A stretch of 64,000 bases of DNA from AC-32 sp963766375 (GCA_963766375.1 CAVXZG010000013.1:1-64000); one strand, 5' to 3'; positions 18,305 to 26,251 are shown, counted from the stretch's first letter. Numbers and translations are program-made. The notes: generated by a model not told the origin, from the sequence alone.

Positions 18305-18706
18305 GTGCCGTTCACGCTCAGCAACATCAAGGAGGATCTGGAGGACTTCGGCCCTAGGTTCGACGGCGCGCCGGACCTGGAGTTCCGCGCGGCGACCAAG
18401 GCGCTCGAGCTCGAGAAATCCGCCCTGAGCTACCAGCGCGTCCCGCCCGGCTATCGCTTTCCGTACGGCCACACGCACATGAAGCAAGAGGAGGTGTACG
18501 TGGTCCTGCGCGGGAGCGGGCGGATGAAGGTTGACGACGAGATCGTCGAGCTCAAAGAATGGGACGCGGTGCGCGTCCCGCCCGGCACGTGGCGAGGCTA
18601 CGAGGCCGGGCCAGAGGGCCTCGAGCTCCTCGTCATCGGCGCGCCCAACCTCGGCGAGGATCCGCGCGAAGACGTCGATGGCCGGCGCGACTGGTGGGCT
18701 GACTAG
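18305..18706 (+). CDS. small cupin-domain protein
   Basis: Soluble cupin of 133 aa (GTG start). Motif 1 is PYGHTHMKQEEVYVVLRGSG with the HxH and E metal ligands, motif 2 is AVRVPPGTWRGYEA, in which the usual His is missing and Trp/Arg occupy the region. A single-domain architecture of this size often binds metal or acts as a small isomerase; no specific reaction can be inferred. It is the only gene between repeat copies D and E. Confidence 0.75.
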   Translation: MPFTLSNIKEDLEDFGPRFDGAPDLEFRAATKALELEKSALSYQRVPPGYRFPYGHTHMKQEEVYVVLRGSGRMKVDDEIVELKEWDAVRVPPGTWRGYEAGPEGLELLVIGAPNLGEDPREDVDGRRDWWAD

Positions 18707-18776
18707 CCGAGTTGTCTGGACGTTTGATCGTCTCGGCCGCAGCGCAAGCCGGCGCTCGACATCGAAGCCGTGACCT

Positions 18777-18808
18777 CGACTGGGCCAGCGTTCGGGAATG
18801 TCACCCGG
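18777..18808 (+). repeat. dispersed intergenic repeat, copy E
   Basis: CGACTGGGCCAGCGTTCGGG then AATGTCACCCGG; essentially consensus. 70 bases after the cupin stop, 102 bases before the epoxide hydrolase start. Confidence 0.85.
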
Positions 18809-18910
18809 CCGCCTTAGGCGAGTGTGTCGCAGCGCTCTGGCGACGGTTGTTGCGTCTCCAAACCTGCAGGCGTAGTCTCGCGACGAAGTCCCCTACCCCA
18901 GGAGGTCCTC

Positions 18911-19804
18911 ATGGCCACCACCAGCCTGCTCCCTGACGTCGGGACCGAGCTTCGGGAGGGATACGCCGAGATTGGCGATCAGCGCTTGCACTACGTCGAG
19001 GCCGGCGATGGGCCGCTGATCGTTCTGCTGCACGGCTTCCCCGAGTTCTGGTTCGCTTGGCGGCGACAGATCGAGCCACTCGCGGCGGCGGGTTTTCGGG
19101 TCGTCGCGCCCGACACACGCGGCTACAACCTGTCCTCGAAGCCAGAGGGCTTCGAGGACTACGCCGTCGACCTGCTCGCTGACGACATCCGCGGTCTCAT
19201 CGAAGAGCTCGGTGCCGAGTCCGCGCTGTTGGTCGGCCACGACTGGGGCGGAAGCATCGCCTGGACCGTCGCAATGAACCACCCCGAGGTGGTCGAGCGG
19301 CTCGCCATCCTCAACGCGGCCCATCCGCGGCGGCTCCAGGAGGGACTGCACCACCCGAGCCAGCTCCGGAAGTCCTGGTACTTCTTCTTCTTCGCGGTAC
19401 CGGGACTGCCCGAGGACGTCGTGCACGCCAGGGACTGGCACTTCTTCCGGCACTTCCTGCAAGACGCGAACCCGCCTTACACCGACCAGGAAATCGAACG
19501 CTACGTCGAGGCGTGGTCGCAGCCAGGGGCAGCGTCCGGGATGATCAACTACTACCGCGCCTCGGTGAGATCGTCGCAGAAGGAAGCCGCGGCGAAGCTT
19601 CGCCCGATTTCGGCGCCGACGCTGGTCATCTGGGGTGAGCGCGATTCCTACCTCGGCTCCGAGCTCGCCGAGCCCCACGCCGACGACGTACCCAACCTCG
19701 ACCGGGTCGAGCGCCTGCCCGACGCGTCGCACTGGGTGCATCACGACGAGGCCGAACGCGTCAACCAACTGCTTATCGATTTCTTCGCCGCTGCCGCGGC
19801 ATAG
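18911..19804 (+). CDS. epoxide hydrolase (alpha/beta fold)
   Basis: Predicted cytosolic epoxide hydrolase of 297 aa, opening epoxides to diols. ATG 18911 follows a strong AGGAGG. Motifs: oxyanion-hole HGFPEFWFAW, Asp nucleophile in VGHDWGGSIAW (about residue 103), charge-relay acid near IWGERDSYLG and catalytic His in DASHWVHHDE. The HGFPE plus HDWGG combination is typical of soluble epoxide hydrolases and relatives rather than esterases. It precedes a second, unrelated-type epoxide hydrolase by 57 bases; the two probably form an operon. Confidence 0.85.
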   Translation: MATTSLLPDVGTELREGYAEIGDQRLHYVEAGDGPLIVLLHGFPEFWFAWRRQIEPLAAAGFRVVAPDTRGYNLSSKPEGFEDYAVDLLADDIRGLIEELGAESALLVGHDWGGSIAWTVAMNHPEVVERLAILNAAHPRRLQEGLHHPSQLRKSWYFFFFAVPGLPEDVVHARDWHFFRHFLQDANPPYTDQEIERYVEAWSQPGAASGMINYYRASVRSSQKEAAAKLRPISAPTLVIWGERDSYLGSELAEPHADDVPNLDRVERLPDASHWVHHDEAERVNQLLIDFFAAAAA

Positions 19805-19861
19805 GCACTAAGACCTGGGCAAAGGAGGTCAATCGAAAACCCCTCAAAAGCGGAGGACGTC

Positions 19862-21055
19862 ATGAGTAGCACCATCGAGACCGCAGTCGAGATCCGCCCC
19901 TTCCACGTCGACATTCCCGAAGAGCAGCTCGCCGAGCTACGCGACCGGATCGCCGCGACGCGCTGGCCCAGCAAGGAGCTCGTCGAAGATCGGTCGCAGG
20001 GCGTGCAGCTGGCGACGATTCAGGAGCTGGCGCGCTACTGGACGACGGACTACGACTTCGGGCGCGTCGAGGCGCGGCTGAACGCGCTGCCGCACTTCGT
20101 CACCGAGATCGACGGCGTGGACATCCACTTCATCCACGTCAAGTCGTCGCACGAGAACGCGCTACCGCTGATCATGACCCACGGTTGGCCCGGCTCCGTC
20201 ATGGAGATGATCGACTCCGTCGGCCCGCTGACGGACCCGACCGCGCACGGCGGCAGCGGTGAGGATGCCTTCCACCTCGTGCTGCCCTCCCTGCCCGGGT
20301 ACGGCTTCTCGGGCGAGCCGGTCGAGGTCGGCTGGGACCTGGGCCGGACCGCACGGGCCTGGGCCGAGCTCATGCGCCGCCTCGGCTACACCCGCTACGT
20401 GGCCCAGGGCGGCGACGTGGGCGCCGGCGTCACCGACGCGATGGGCCGCCGGGCACCGGAGGGGCTGATCGGAATCCACACGAACCTGCTCGTGCCGGCG
20501 CTGAGCGGCACCATGCCGACGGATACCGACGAGGAACGCGCCGCGGCCGCGCAGATCGCCACCTTCGGGCAGTCCGGAAACGGCTACTACATCGAGATGG
20601 CCACCCGCCCGCAGACGATCGGCTACGCCCTGCTCGACTCCCCCGTCGCCCTGGCCGCCTGGATGATCGACCACGACACGGACAGCTACTACAAGATCGC
20701 CCGCGCCTTCGTCGACGGGCAGCCCTCGGGCAACCTCACCCGGGACAACGTCCTGGACAACATCACGGCGTACTGGCTGACCGGCACCGGCGCCTCCGCG
20801 GCCCGGTCGTACTGGGAGGCCTACGGGCCGGACGCGCCGGCCGCGGGCGGCCAGCCTCTGCCGCCGCCGTCGATCCCGGTCGGCTTCACGACGTTCCCCG
20901 GCGAGATCTGGCGGACTCCGCGCAGCTGGGTCGAGAAGTCGTACCCCAACGTCATCTACTTCAACGAAGTCGACCGGGGCGGCCACTTCGCCGCGTGGGA
21001 GGAGCCGGAGCTCTTCTCAACCGAGGTGCGGGCGGCTTTCAGGTCATTGCGTTGA
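19862..21055 (+). CDS. epoxide hydrolase with EHN N-terminal domain
   Basis: Protein of 397 aa of the microsomal/juvenile-hormone epoxide hydrolase type. The N-terminal domain (residues about 10-115, IRPFHVDIPEEQLAELRDRI and TRWP) is the EHN domain; then the alpha/beta core with HGWPGSVMEM (oxyanion hole), Asp nucleophile at AQGGDVGAGVTDAM, a Tyr-rich lid and the C-terminal His in DRGGHFAAWEEPEL. ATG with AAGCGGAGGACG upstream. Together with the preceding enzyme it makes a two-gene unit for epoxide detoxification or catabolism. Confidence 0.85.
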   Translation: MSSTIETAVEIRPFHVDIPEEQLAELRDRIAATRWPSKELVEDRSQGVQLATIQELARYWTTDYDFGRVEARLNALPHFVTEIDGVDIHFIHVKSSHENALPLIMTHGWPGSVMEMIDSVGPLTDPTAHGGSGEDAFHLVLPSLPGYGFSGEPVEVGWDLGRTARAWAELMRRLGYTRYVAQGGDVGAGVTDAMGRRAPEGLIGIHTNLLVPALSGTMPTDTDEERAAAAQIATFGQSGNGYYIEMATRPQTIGYALLDSPVALAAWMIDHDTDSYYKIARAFVDGQPSGNLTRDNVLDNITAYWLTGTGASAARSYWEAYGPDAPAAGGQPLPPPSIPVGFTTFPGEIWRTPRSWVEKSYPNVIYFNEVDRGGHFAAWEEPELFSTEVRAAFRSLR

Positions 21056-21132
21056 TGCTCGCGGCTTGTTTGCGGAGCGTCTTACGCTCTCTCGCCAACC
21101 GCTGCTTGCAGGCCGTCTACACCGCAACCGCT

Positions 21133-21164
21133 CGACTGGGACAGCGTGCGGGAATGTCGCCCGA
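21133..21164 (+). repeat. dispersed intergenic repeat, copy F
   Basis: CGACTGGGACAGCGTGCGGG then AATGTCGCCCGA. 77 bases after the epoxide hydrolase stop, 57 before the small membrane gene. Confidence 0.8.
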
Positions 21165-21221
21165 CGTACCCCGTCGTGTGGCGGGACGGGCTATTCGCGG
21201 GTCACAAGGTACGCTGCCCGC

Positions 21222-21437
21222 GTGATCCCGTGGATCGTCTTTGCCCTGGTCGTCGTCCCCTTGGCCGTCGTCGGCTTCGTGGCCACACGTCGCAGAAAGG
21301 TCGCCGGCGAGCATCCTGCGAGCGAAGACGCGCAAGCAAGAGCACGAACGGAGCAGGAGTTCGCGGAGGCGGAGGCCTACGAAGCGAAGTGGCGTGAGAA
21401 GGACAAGGAGAGGTACCACGAGGAGCGCTTGCCCTAG
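21222..21437 (+). CDS. 71-aa single-pass membrane protein
   Basis: GTG 21222 begins IPWIVFALVVVPLAVVGFVATRRR: one N-terminal membrane helix (residues 3-20) followed by a positive stop and a highly charged cytoplasmic tail (TEQEFAEAEAYEAKWREKDK) likely to be helical. No family recognised. It is alone between repeat copies F and G and forms the shortest clear unit of the array (about 310 bases). The stop lies 6 bases before copy G. Confidence 0.6.
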   Translation: MIPWIVFALVVVPLAVVGFVATRRRKVAGEHPASEDAQARARTEQEFAEAEAYEAKWREKDKERYHEERLP

Positions 21438-21443
21438 TCGGGT

Positions 21444-21475
21444 CGCCTGAGCCAGCGTTCACGAATGACGCCTGA
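21444..21475 (+). repeat. dispersed intergenic repeat, copy G
   Basis: CGCCTGAGCCAGCGTTCACG then AATGACGCCTGA. Starts 6 bases after the stop of the 71-aa gene. Confidence 0.8.
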
Positions 21476-21481
21476 AGATCC

Positions 21482-21494
21482 GGGCGACATTCCC
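21482..21494 (-). repeat. partial copy of the repeat in reverse orientation
   Basis: GGGCGACATTCCC is the exact complement of the GGGAATGTCGCCC end seen in copy F. It lies 6 bases after copy G and is the only inverted fragment found. Confidence 0.5.
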
Positions 21495-21581
21495 AGTCAG
21501 GTGCTCGTGAGGTGCAAAACGTCGGGTGACCTGCAGCCGGATTGGACGGCCGAATCCGGTGTACCTCGAAGCGAGGCGCCC

Positions 21582-22085
21582 CTATGAAGTCGTCATCGGG
21601 CGCGACGCGATCGCGGTCAGGTCGGCGACGATCTCGGCGAGCGGTCGGCTGGCATCCAGCTCATGCGTGCAGCCCTCCCTGAGGAGCGGCTCGACCCTGG
21701 CGAGGTCATCCAAGATCATCGCTCGTTCCACTGGAGTCTTCCCGTAGTTGTTCGTCGTTCTGCGTGCGACCCGGTCAAGGATCACGCCAGCAGGGGCGCT
21801 GAGCAGAACGACCGCGTTGAAACGGTCGTAGAACTTCGACTGGTTCCTCACGCACCCTTCAACGAAGAGCGAGCGACCATCATCGGAGTCCAGCAGCTCG
21901 GTGATCCTTTCCTCGACCCAGAGCCACTCCCCGCGGTGCAACTCGTCGGAAGACTCAACATACTCGCGATACTCGCGCCAGCCCGGATCACCGGTGTCTA
22001 CGACGCGATGACCGCGTCGGCCAAGTTCGGCGAGAGCCGACGACTTGCCGGTTCCCGACATCCCAGTCACTAAGACCCTCGACAT
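21582..22085 (-). CDS. small P-loop kinase
   Basis: Protein of 167 aa with Walker A at the very N-terminus (VLVTGMSGTGKSSALAELGR), a Walker B-like segment (GRSLFVEGCVRNQ) and a lid-like Arg region (VILDRVARRTTNNYGKTP). Length and layout fit the shikimate/gluconate kinase-like P-loop group of nucleotide-binding enzymes that phosphorylate small molecules. ATG 22085 (MSRVLVTG) is the start; the frame is open upstream only because it crosses repeat copy H. One of the few genes in the array pointing opposite to the repeat. Confidence 0.7.
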   Translation of the reverse strand: MSRVLVTGMSGTGKSSALAELGRRGHRVVDTGDPGWREYREYVESSDELHRGEWLWVEERITELLDSDDGRSLFVEGCVRNQSKFYDRFNAVVLLSAPAGVILDRVARRTTNNYGKTPVERAMILDDLARVEPLLREGCTHELDASRPLAEIVADLTAIASRPMTTS

Positions 22086-22120
22086 CGGGACAACGCTACC
22101 GAGCGTCAAGCGACGAGCTG

Positions 22121-22154
22121 CTCGCCTGGGCCAGTCGTTCGGGAATGTCCCCGC
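22121..22154 (+). repeat. dispersed intergenic repeat, copy H
   Basis: CTCGCCTGGGCCAGTCGTTC then GGGAATGTCCCCGC; one extra base (AGTCGTT) compared with consensus. 35 bases from the kinase start. Confidence 0.8.
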
Positions 22155-22218
22155 TGGTGGCAAGGTCCAGTCCGGCGTGCGAGGCTCCTCCTTGACGTGG
22201 CGCTCCACTTTCCGACGC

Positions 22219-22968
22219 GTGCCGAGCGGCCCGGCCACCTTCCACACACGGCCAGCCTCAGGGAGCGGCGTCTGGCCCGAGTTCCTGTACCACGACCCAG
22301 TTCTCGAACGTCTCTTCGGGCGGGTGATCGCCGAATACGCCGAGTTTCAGTTCTACGCCTGGGATGACGAGCGCGAGGAAGTCGTCGGTGTGGGGATGGC
22401 GGTTCCCGCGTGGTGGGACGGAGAGGCTGCGAGCCTGCCCGACGGAGGCCTCGACGCTGTCGTCGAAGCGCGCTTCGCAGAGGGAGCTCCGGAGCCGACC
22501 GCGCTCTGCGCGCTGCAGATCTTGATCGCGCCCGAGTGCCGGGGCGAGGGTCTCAGCAGTCGCATGATCCGGCGGATGGCCGAGATCGGTCGCGACCACG
22601 GGCTCGACACGCTGATCGCTCCGGTCCGGCCGACCCTCAAGCATTTGTACCCGCTCACTCCGATGGAGCGATACATCGGTTGGCGGCGCGCGGACGGGAC
22701 TCACTTCGACCCATGGCTGAGAACGCACGAGCGTCTCGGAGCCGAAATCGTCAAGGTCGCACCGCAATCGACGAGCGCCCCGGGCTCGGTCGCGGAGTGG
22801 GAGGAATGGGCGCAGATGGCGTTTCCCGAGACGGGCGCCTACGTCGTGTCCGGCGCGCTCGTCCCCGTCGAGATCGACCGCGAACGCGACGAGGGCATCT
22901 ACATGGAACCGAACGTCTGGATGGTGCACCCCGGCCCTAGGCGCTGTAACACAGGCCGGCCAGGTTGA
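22219..22968 (+). CDS. GNAT-family N-acetyltransferase
   Basis: Protein of about 249 aa. The central part carries the acetyl-CoA site: LCALQILIAPECRGEGLSSR then MIRRMAEIGRDHGLD, with the R/Q-x-x-G-x-A/S type loop as RGEGLSS. It starts near WPEFLYHDPVLERLFGRVIA, typical of a large GNAT-like group. The start is uncertain: GTG 22219 is the nearest plausible codon, and an indel may hide the true N-terminus. Substrate unknown. Confidence 0.65.
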   Translation: MPSGPATFHTRPASGSGVWPEFLYHDPVLERLFGRVIAEYAEFQFYAWDDEREEVVGVGMAVPAWWDGEAASLPDGGLDAVVEARFAEGAPEPTALCALQILIAPECRGEGLSSRMIRRMAEIGRDHGLDTLIAPVRPTLKHLYPLTPMERYIGWRRADGTHFDPWLRTHERLGAEIVKVAPQSTSAPGSVAEWEEWAQMAFPETGAYVVSGALVPVEIDRERDEGIYMEPNVWMVHPGPRRCNTGRPG

Positions 22969-23061
22969 CCGATCTCGGCGTTATGCGGAAGCCCGGCGGC
23001 GAGGGCGAACAGGCGAAGCCCGATTATCGGCGTCAAGGCCCCATGCGCCATGATTGTCACG

Positions 23062-23403
23062 ATGGCTTACGACGAGGATCTCGCCAACCGGATCCGCGAG
23101 CTGATCGCCTCCGAGGACGGCTACACCGAGCAGAAGATGTTCGGCGGCATCGGCTTCATGATCGACGGCCACATGGCGGTGGGGGTCAGCGGCGAGGGTG
23201 GCCTGATGATCCACTGCTCCAAGGAGGAGACCGAGGCTCTCCTCGCCAAGCCCGGTGCGCGACCGTTTGAGATGCGCGGACGCGAGATGAAGGGCTGGCT
23301 TCGGGTTGATGCCGAGTCGGTCTCCACGAAGCGAGCGCTCGAGCCCTGGGTTATGCAGAGCGTCGCTTTCGCCCGCGCGTTGCCGCCGAAGGAGAAGAAG
23401 TGA
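23062..23403 (+). CDS. TfoX N-terminal domain protein
   Basis: Protein of 113 aa consisting only of the TfoX N-terminal domain: MAYDEDLANRIRELI, then EQKMFGGIGFMIDGHMAVGV and FEMRGREMKGWLRV, the family hallmarks. Stand-alone TfoX-N proteins are widespread and are not by themselves evidence of natural competence. An alternative start 4 codons upstream (23050) exists. Its TGA overlaps the GTG of the methyltransferase by 4 bases, so the two are translationally coupled. Confidence 0.8.
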   Translation: MAYDEDLANRIRELIASEDGYTEQKMFGGIGFMIDGHMAVGVSGEGGLMIHCSKEETEALLAKPGARPFEMRGREMKGWLRVDAESVSTKRALEPWVMQSVAFARALPPKEKK

Positions 23404-24152
23404 GCTTGAGCGATGCCGATGCCTATGACCGGTTCATGGGCCGCTACTCGAGGCCGCTGGCGGTGCCCTTCGCCGATTTCGCCGGACTCCCGCTCGACGG
23501 CCGGGTCCTCGACGTCGGATGCGGCCCCGGTGCGCTGACCGCGGAGCTCGCCCGGAGGGCCAGGCCGGGACGGGTCACGGCGGTCGACCCGTCCGAGGAA
23601 TTCGTCGCGGCCCTACGCGGCCGCCATCCCGGAGTCCAGGTCATCCGCGCGCCGGCTGAGGATCTGCCGTTCGAAGGAGGCTGCTTCGATGCGACGCTCG
23701 CCCAGCTCGTGGTCAACGTCATGGACGATCCGGTCGCAGGCCTCCGCGAGATGGCGAGGGTGACGCGGGACGGCGGCGTCGTCGCCGCATGCGTGTGGGA
23801 CTTCACCGACGGCGGCCCGATCGGTCCGTTCTGGGATGCCGCCCAAGCGCTCGATCCTGAGGTCGAGACTGGGTCTGTCTGCCCCGGCAGCAGGGCCGGC
23901 CACCTGGCCGACCTCTTTCGCGCGGCTGGAATCGGCGACATCGTCGACAGCGCCGTCGCGGTGGACGTCGAGCACGCCACGTTCGAGGACTGGTGGGAGC
24001 CGTTCACGCTCGGCGTCGCCCCGTCGGGTGCGCACGTCGCCGGCCTCGAGCCCGATCGGCGCACGGCATTGCGCGAGCTCTGCAGGGAGAGGCTGCCGGA
24101 GCCACCGTTCGTAGTCTCGGCGAAGGCCTGGGTGGCGCGCGGCGCGGCTTGA
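23400..24152 (+). CDS. class I SAM-dependent methyltransferase
   Basis: Protein of 250 aa with motif I RVLDVGCGPGALTAELA, motif II acid at VTAVDPSEEF, and motif III-IV APAEDLPFEGGCFDATLAQL. The N-terminal YDRFMGRYSRPLAVPF is common in small-molecule methyltransferases of the UbiE/BioC-like group. GTG start overlaps the TfoX-like gene's stop. Substrate unknown. Confidence 0.8.
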   Translation: MSLSDADAYDRFMGRYSRPLAVPFADFAGLPLDGRVLDVGCGPGALTAELARRARPGRVTAVDPSEEFVAALRGRHPGVQVIRAPAEDLPFEGGCFDATLAQLVVNVMDDPVAGLREMARVTRDGGVVAACVWDFTDGGPIGPFWDAAQALDPEVETGSVCPGSRAGHLADLFRAAGIGDIVDSAVAVDVEHATFEDWWEPFTLGVAPSGAHVAGLEPDRRTALRELCRERLPEPPFVVSAKAWVARGAA

Positions 24153-24158
24153 CGCCTA

Positions 24159-24260
24159 CTAGCGCGTGTCGTTGACCCGCAGGCTGAACCCTCGCGCTTC
24201 GGCACCGTGGACGGCATCCGCCCAAGCCAGAAGCTCCGGCATCATAGTTTCCACCCACAT
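24159..24260 (-). CDS. 33-aa ORF, possible gene remnant
   Basis: ATG 24260 opens MWVETMMPELLAWADAVHGA and ends with a TAG at 24159. Codon use looks coding-like and the segment resembles the end of a larger enzyme, but I recognise no family. It fills the space between the methyltransferase stop and repeat copy I, so it may be a decayed cassette. Low confidence. Confidence 0.25.
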   Translation of the reverse strand: MWVETMMPELLAWADAVHGAEARGFSLRVNDTR

Positions 24261-24288
24261 CGCTGAGACGCACGGCAGCGCTGGTCTA

Positions 24289-24318
24289 TGGCCTGGGCCA
24301 GTGTCCGGAATGTCCCTG
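24289..24318 (+). repeat. dispersed intergenic repeat, copy I
   Basis: TGGCCTGGGCCAGTGTCCGG then AATGTCCCTGA; one base shorter in the middle. 84 bases before the cupin start. Confidence 0.8.
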
Positions 24319-24402
24319 AGTGCCGACTTGGGGCTTCCGCTGCGATGATTTTCGGCGGCCGACGCAGTCTCGTCGGTAGCAGCCTCTACGAAGGGAGCCT
24401 TG

Positions 24403-24918
24403 ATGAGAAGCGAATTGGCTCGGCGAACCAACCTTGGCGCGATCGCATGTGAGCCGCGTCCACAGCTGCCTGAAGGTTTCCGGCGGAACAGCACCCGGGT
24501 CGGGGCGCTGGTCGGCGCGGCCCGCACCGGGCTCAGCGTCTACGAGCTGCCTCCGGGCCAGGCAGTCAGCCCCTACCACTACGAGAATCCCGATGAGGAG
24601 TGGCTGCTGGTCGTCTCGGGCACGCCGACCCTGCGGCATCCGGACGGCGAGGACCAACTCGAACCGTGGGACCTCGTCTTCTTTCCTGCCGGTCCCGCCG
24701 GAGCACACCACGTTCGGAACGACAGCGAGTCGACCGCCCGCGTCGCGATGTTCTCCTCCGTATCAGCGGCCGTCGGTGCCGTCGTCTACCCGGACAGCGA
24801 CATGGTCTGGGTCTGGACGGACAACGACGCGGTCGACATGGTCGTCAAGCGAAGCAGCGCCGTGGACGACATAGCGCCGTGGACTAGCGGAGAAGGCACA
24901 GTCGACGCCGACACGTGA
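24403..24918 (+). CDS. cupin-domain protein
   Basis: Protein of 171 aa. ATG 24403 follows AGGGAG. Cupin motif 1 is PYHYENPDEEWLLVVSGTPT (HxH variant with Glu ligand) and motif 2 is VFFPAGPAGAHHVRNDSEST. The same layout (EEW then a GT/GEPTLR turn) recurs in the next two genes, making three related cupins in 1.6 kb. No enzyme activity can be assigned. Its stop is 4 bases from repeat copy J. Confidence 0.75.
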   Translation: MRSELARRTNLGAIACEPRPQLPEGFRRNSTRVGALVGAARTGLSVYELPPGQAVSPYHYENPDEEWLLVVSGTPTLRHPDGEDQLEPWDLVFFPAGPAGAHHVRNDSESTARVAMFSSVSAAVGAVVYPDSDMVWVWTDNDAVDMVVKRSSAVDDIAPWTSGEGTVDADT

Positions 24919-24922
24919 GCGC

Positions 24923-24955
24923 TCGACTGGGCCAGCGTTCGGGAATGTCACCTGA
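24923..24955 (+). repeat. dispersed intergenic repeat, copy J (best consensus match)
   Basis: TCGACTGGGCCAGCGTTCGG then GAATGTCACCTGA. Starts 4 bases after the cupin stop; next start is 57 bases away. Confidence 0.9.
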
Positions 24956-25012
24956 GGAGACTGAGCGACCAAGCACGACACATAGGCTGCTCTGATTGGA
25001 TGCGTTCACCGA

Positions 25013-25477
25013 GTGAAGACGTTCAACCTCAACAGCGACGAGTGGGATCTGACGCGGGACGGCGAGGGCTGGCGCCGCAAAGGTGTGGGTGTCGGCGAAC
25101 GCATCGGCGGTGAGCTGATCGGCGCGACCATGTCCGAAGTCGAGCCTGGCAGCAGGCTCTGGCCGTACCACACGCACTACCTGAACGAAGAATGGGTGAT
25201 CGTGCTCCGCGGCGAGCCGACGCTCCGTACGCCCGAAGGTGAGCATGGGTTGAACGAGGGTGACGTCGTCTGTTTTCCGCGGGGCAAGGCCGGTGCGCAT
25301 CAGATCATCAACGGAACAGACTCACCGATTCGCGTACTCATGCTCTCCTCGATGATCCGCGGCGAGATCATTGAGTACCTCGACACCGGAAAGGTTCTCG
25401 CCAAGGACGTCGAGGATGAAAACATCATGTTCGCGAGGCCCGGACCAACGGTCGAGTACTGGGAAGGCGAGGACTAG
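25013..25477 (+). CDS. cupin-domain protein, tandem copy 1
   Basis: Protein of 154 aa (GTG start) beginning KTFNLNSDEWDLTRDGEGWR. Cupin motif 1 is PYHTHYLNEEWVIVLRGEPT and motif 2 is VCFPRGKAGAHQIINGTDSP. It closely resembles the next gene (shared FNLN, WD, EYLDTGK, FARPGP and a C-terminal YWE-ED), so a tandem duplication is evident. The C-terminal extension EYLDTGKVLAKDVEDENIMF is peculiar to this pair and resembles nothing I can name. Confidence 0.8.
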   Translation: MKTFNLNSDEWDLTRDGEGWRRKGVGVGERIGGELIGATMSEVEPGSRLWPYHTHYLNEEWVIVLRGEPTLRTPEGEHGLNEGDVVCFPRGKAGAHQIINGTDSPIRVLMLSSMIRGEIIEYLDTGKVLAKDVEDENIMFARPGPTVEYWEGED

Positions 25478-25551
25478 TAAGCCCGGAAGGGGCCGGACAT
25501 GCCTCCAGGAAAGCGGGAGCCTCGCTCACATCGGCCTACTAGGCTTGCGGC

Positions 25552-26016
25552 ATGAAGATCTTCAATCTCAACGCAGACGATTGGGATCGCACGGAAGAGC
25601 GCGAGGGCTGGCGCTTCAAGGACGCCTGGGTCGGCGCGCACACCGGCGCCGAGCTGATCGGCGCGAGCATGTACGAGGTCGAGCCGGGTAACAAGCAGGG
25701 GCCATTTCACACCCACCACGCGAACGAGGAATGGGCGATCGTCCTCTGCGGCGAGCCGACGCTGCGCACGCACGAGGGCGAGCAGCAGCTGCGCCAGGGC
25801 GACGTCGTCGCGTTCCCGCGCGGCAAGGAGGGCGCGCACCAGATCCGCAACGACACGGACGCGCCCGTCCGCGTCCTCATGCTCTCCACGCTGATCGCGC
25901 CGGACATCGTCGAGTACCTCGACACCGGCAAGATCGGAGCGCGGAGCGTCGCCGGCGAGCGGATCATCTTCGCTCGCCCGGGTCCCGAGCTCGAATATTG
26001 GGAGGACGAGGACTAG
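25552..26016 (+). CDS. cupin-domain protein, tandem copy 2
   Basis: Protein of 154 aa, equal in length to the preceding paralogue: KIFNLNADDWDRTEEREGWR, motif 1 PFHTHHANEEWAIVLCGEPT, motif 2 VAFPRGKEGAHQIRNDTDAP, end YWEDED. The 74-base gap between the two holds no copy of the intergenic repeat, so the pair sits within one unit of the array. The duplicated cupins may work as a heteromer or have split substrates; inference only. Confidence 0.8.
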   Translation: MKIFNLNADDWDRTEEREGWRFKDAWVGAHTGAELIGASMYEVEPGNKQGPFHTHHANEEWAIVLCGEPTLRTHEGEQQLRQGDVVAFPRGKEGAHQIRNDTDAPVRVLMLSTLIAPDIVEYLDTGKIGARSVAGERIIFARPGPELEYWEDED

Positions 26017-26095
26017 TAGCTCCGGGCGACGCCGACGAGCGGTCATCTACGTGCGCCGGTGGTCGCGATGATCGCTCATCGATCCGGGCACGCTC

Positions 26096-26215
26096 GTGAG
26101 CGGCAGCAGCCGTGCCGTCGTCGCCCCTTTCTGGGTGCTCTGGCACAGGGCAGCTGGAGCCCTGGCAGCCGCAGGTTGGGCTTTCGTAGCGGTCGCGGCT
26201 TGGATCGGCTCTTAG
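26096..26215 (+). CDS. 39-aa single-pass membrane ORF
   Basis: GTG 26096 to TAG 26215 encodes a 39-residue peptide, SGSSRAVVAPFWVLWHRAAG followed by a hydrophobic Ala/Val helix ending AAWIGS. One membrane helix of about 20 residues with a positively charged N-terminal side. No family and no clear ribosome binding site. Its stop lies 4 bases before repeat copy K, the same spacing as for the cupin at 24403, which supports it being a real unit. Confidence 0.4.
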   Translation: MSGSSRAVVAPFWVLWHRAAGALAAAGWAFVAVAAWIGS

Positions 26216-26219
26216 GCGC

Positions 26220-26251
26220 TCGCTTGGGCCAGGTGCGGGAATGTCACCAGA
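26220..26251 (+). repeat. dispersed intergenic repeat, copy K
   Basis: TCGCTTGGGCCAGGTGCGGG then AATGTCACCAGA; one base shorter (CAGGTGC). 38 bases before the next start. Confidence 0.85.

Noticed and set aside
19909..19923. GACATTCCCGAAGAG as an inverted repeat copy
   Set aside because: It lies inside the EHN-domain epoxide hydrolase coding sequence in a conserved N-terminal segment (HVDIPEEQ), so the match is coincidence.
22990..23000. GTTATGC after the GNAT gene as an attC-like core
   Set aside because: Does not fit GTTRRRY and has no inverse partner nearby.
23062..23403. TfoX-like gene as evidence for a competence system
   Set aside because: Only the N-terminal domain is present and no com genes are in the window; stand-alone copies are common accessory genes.
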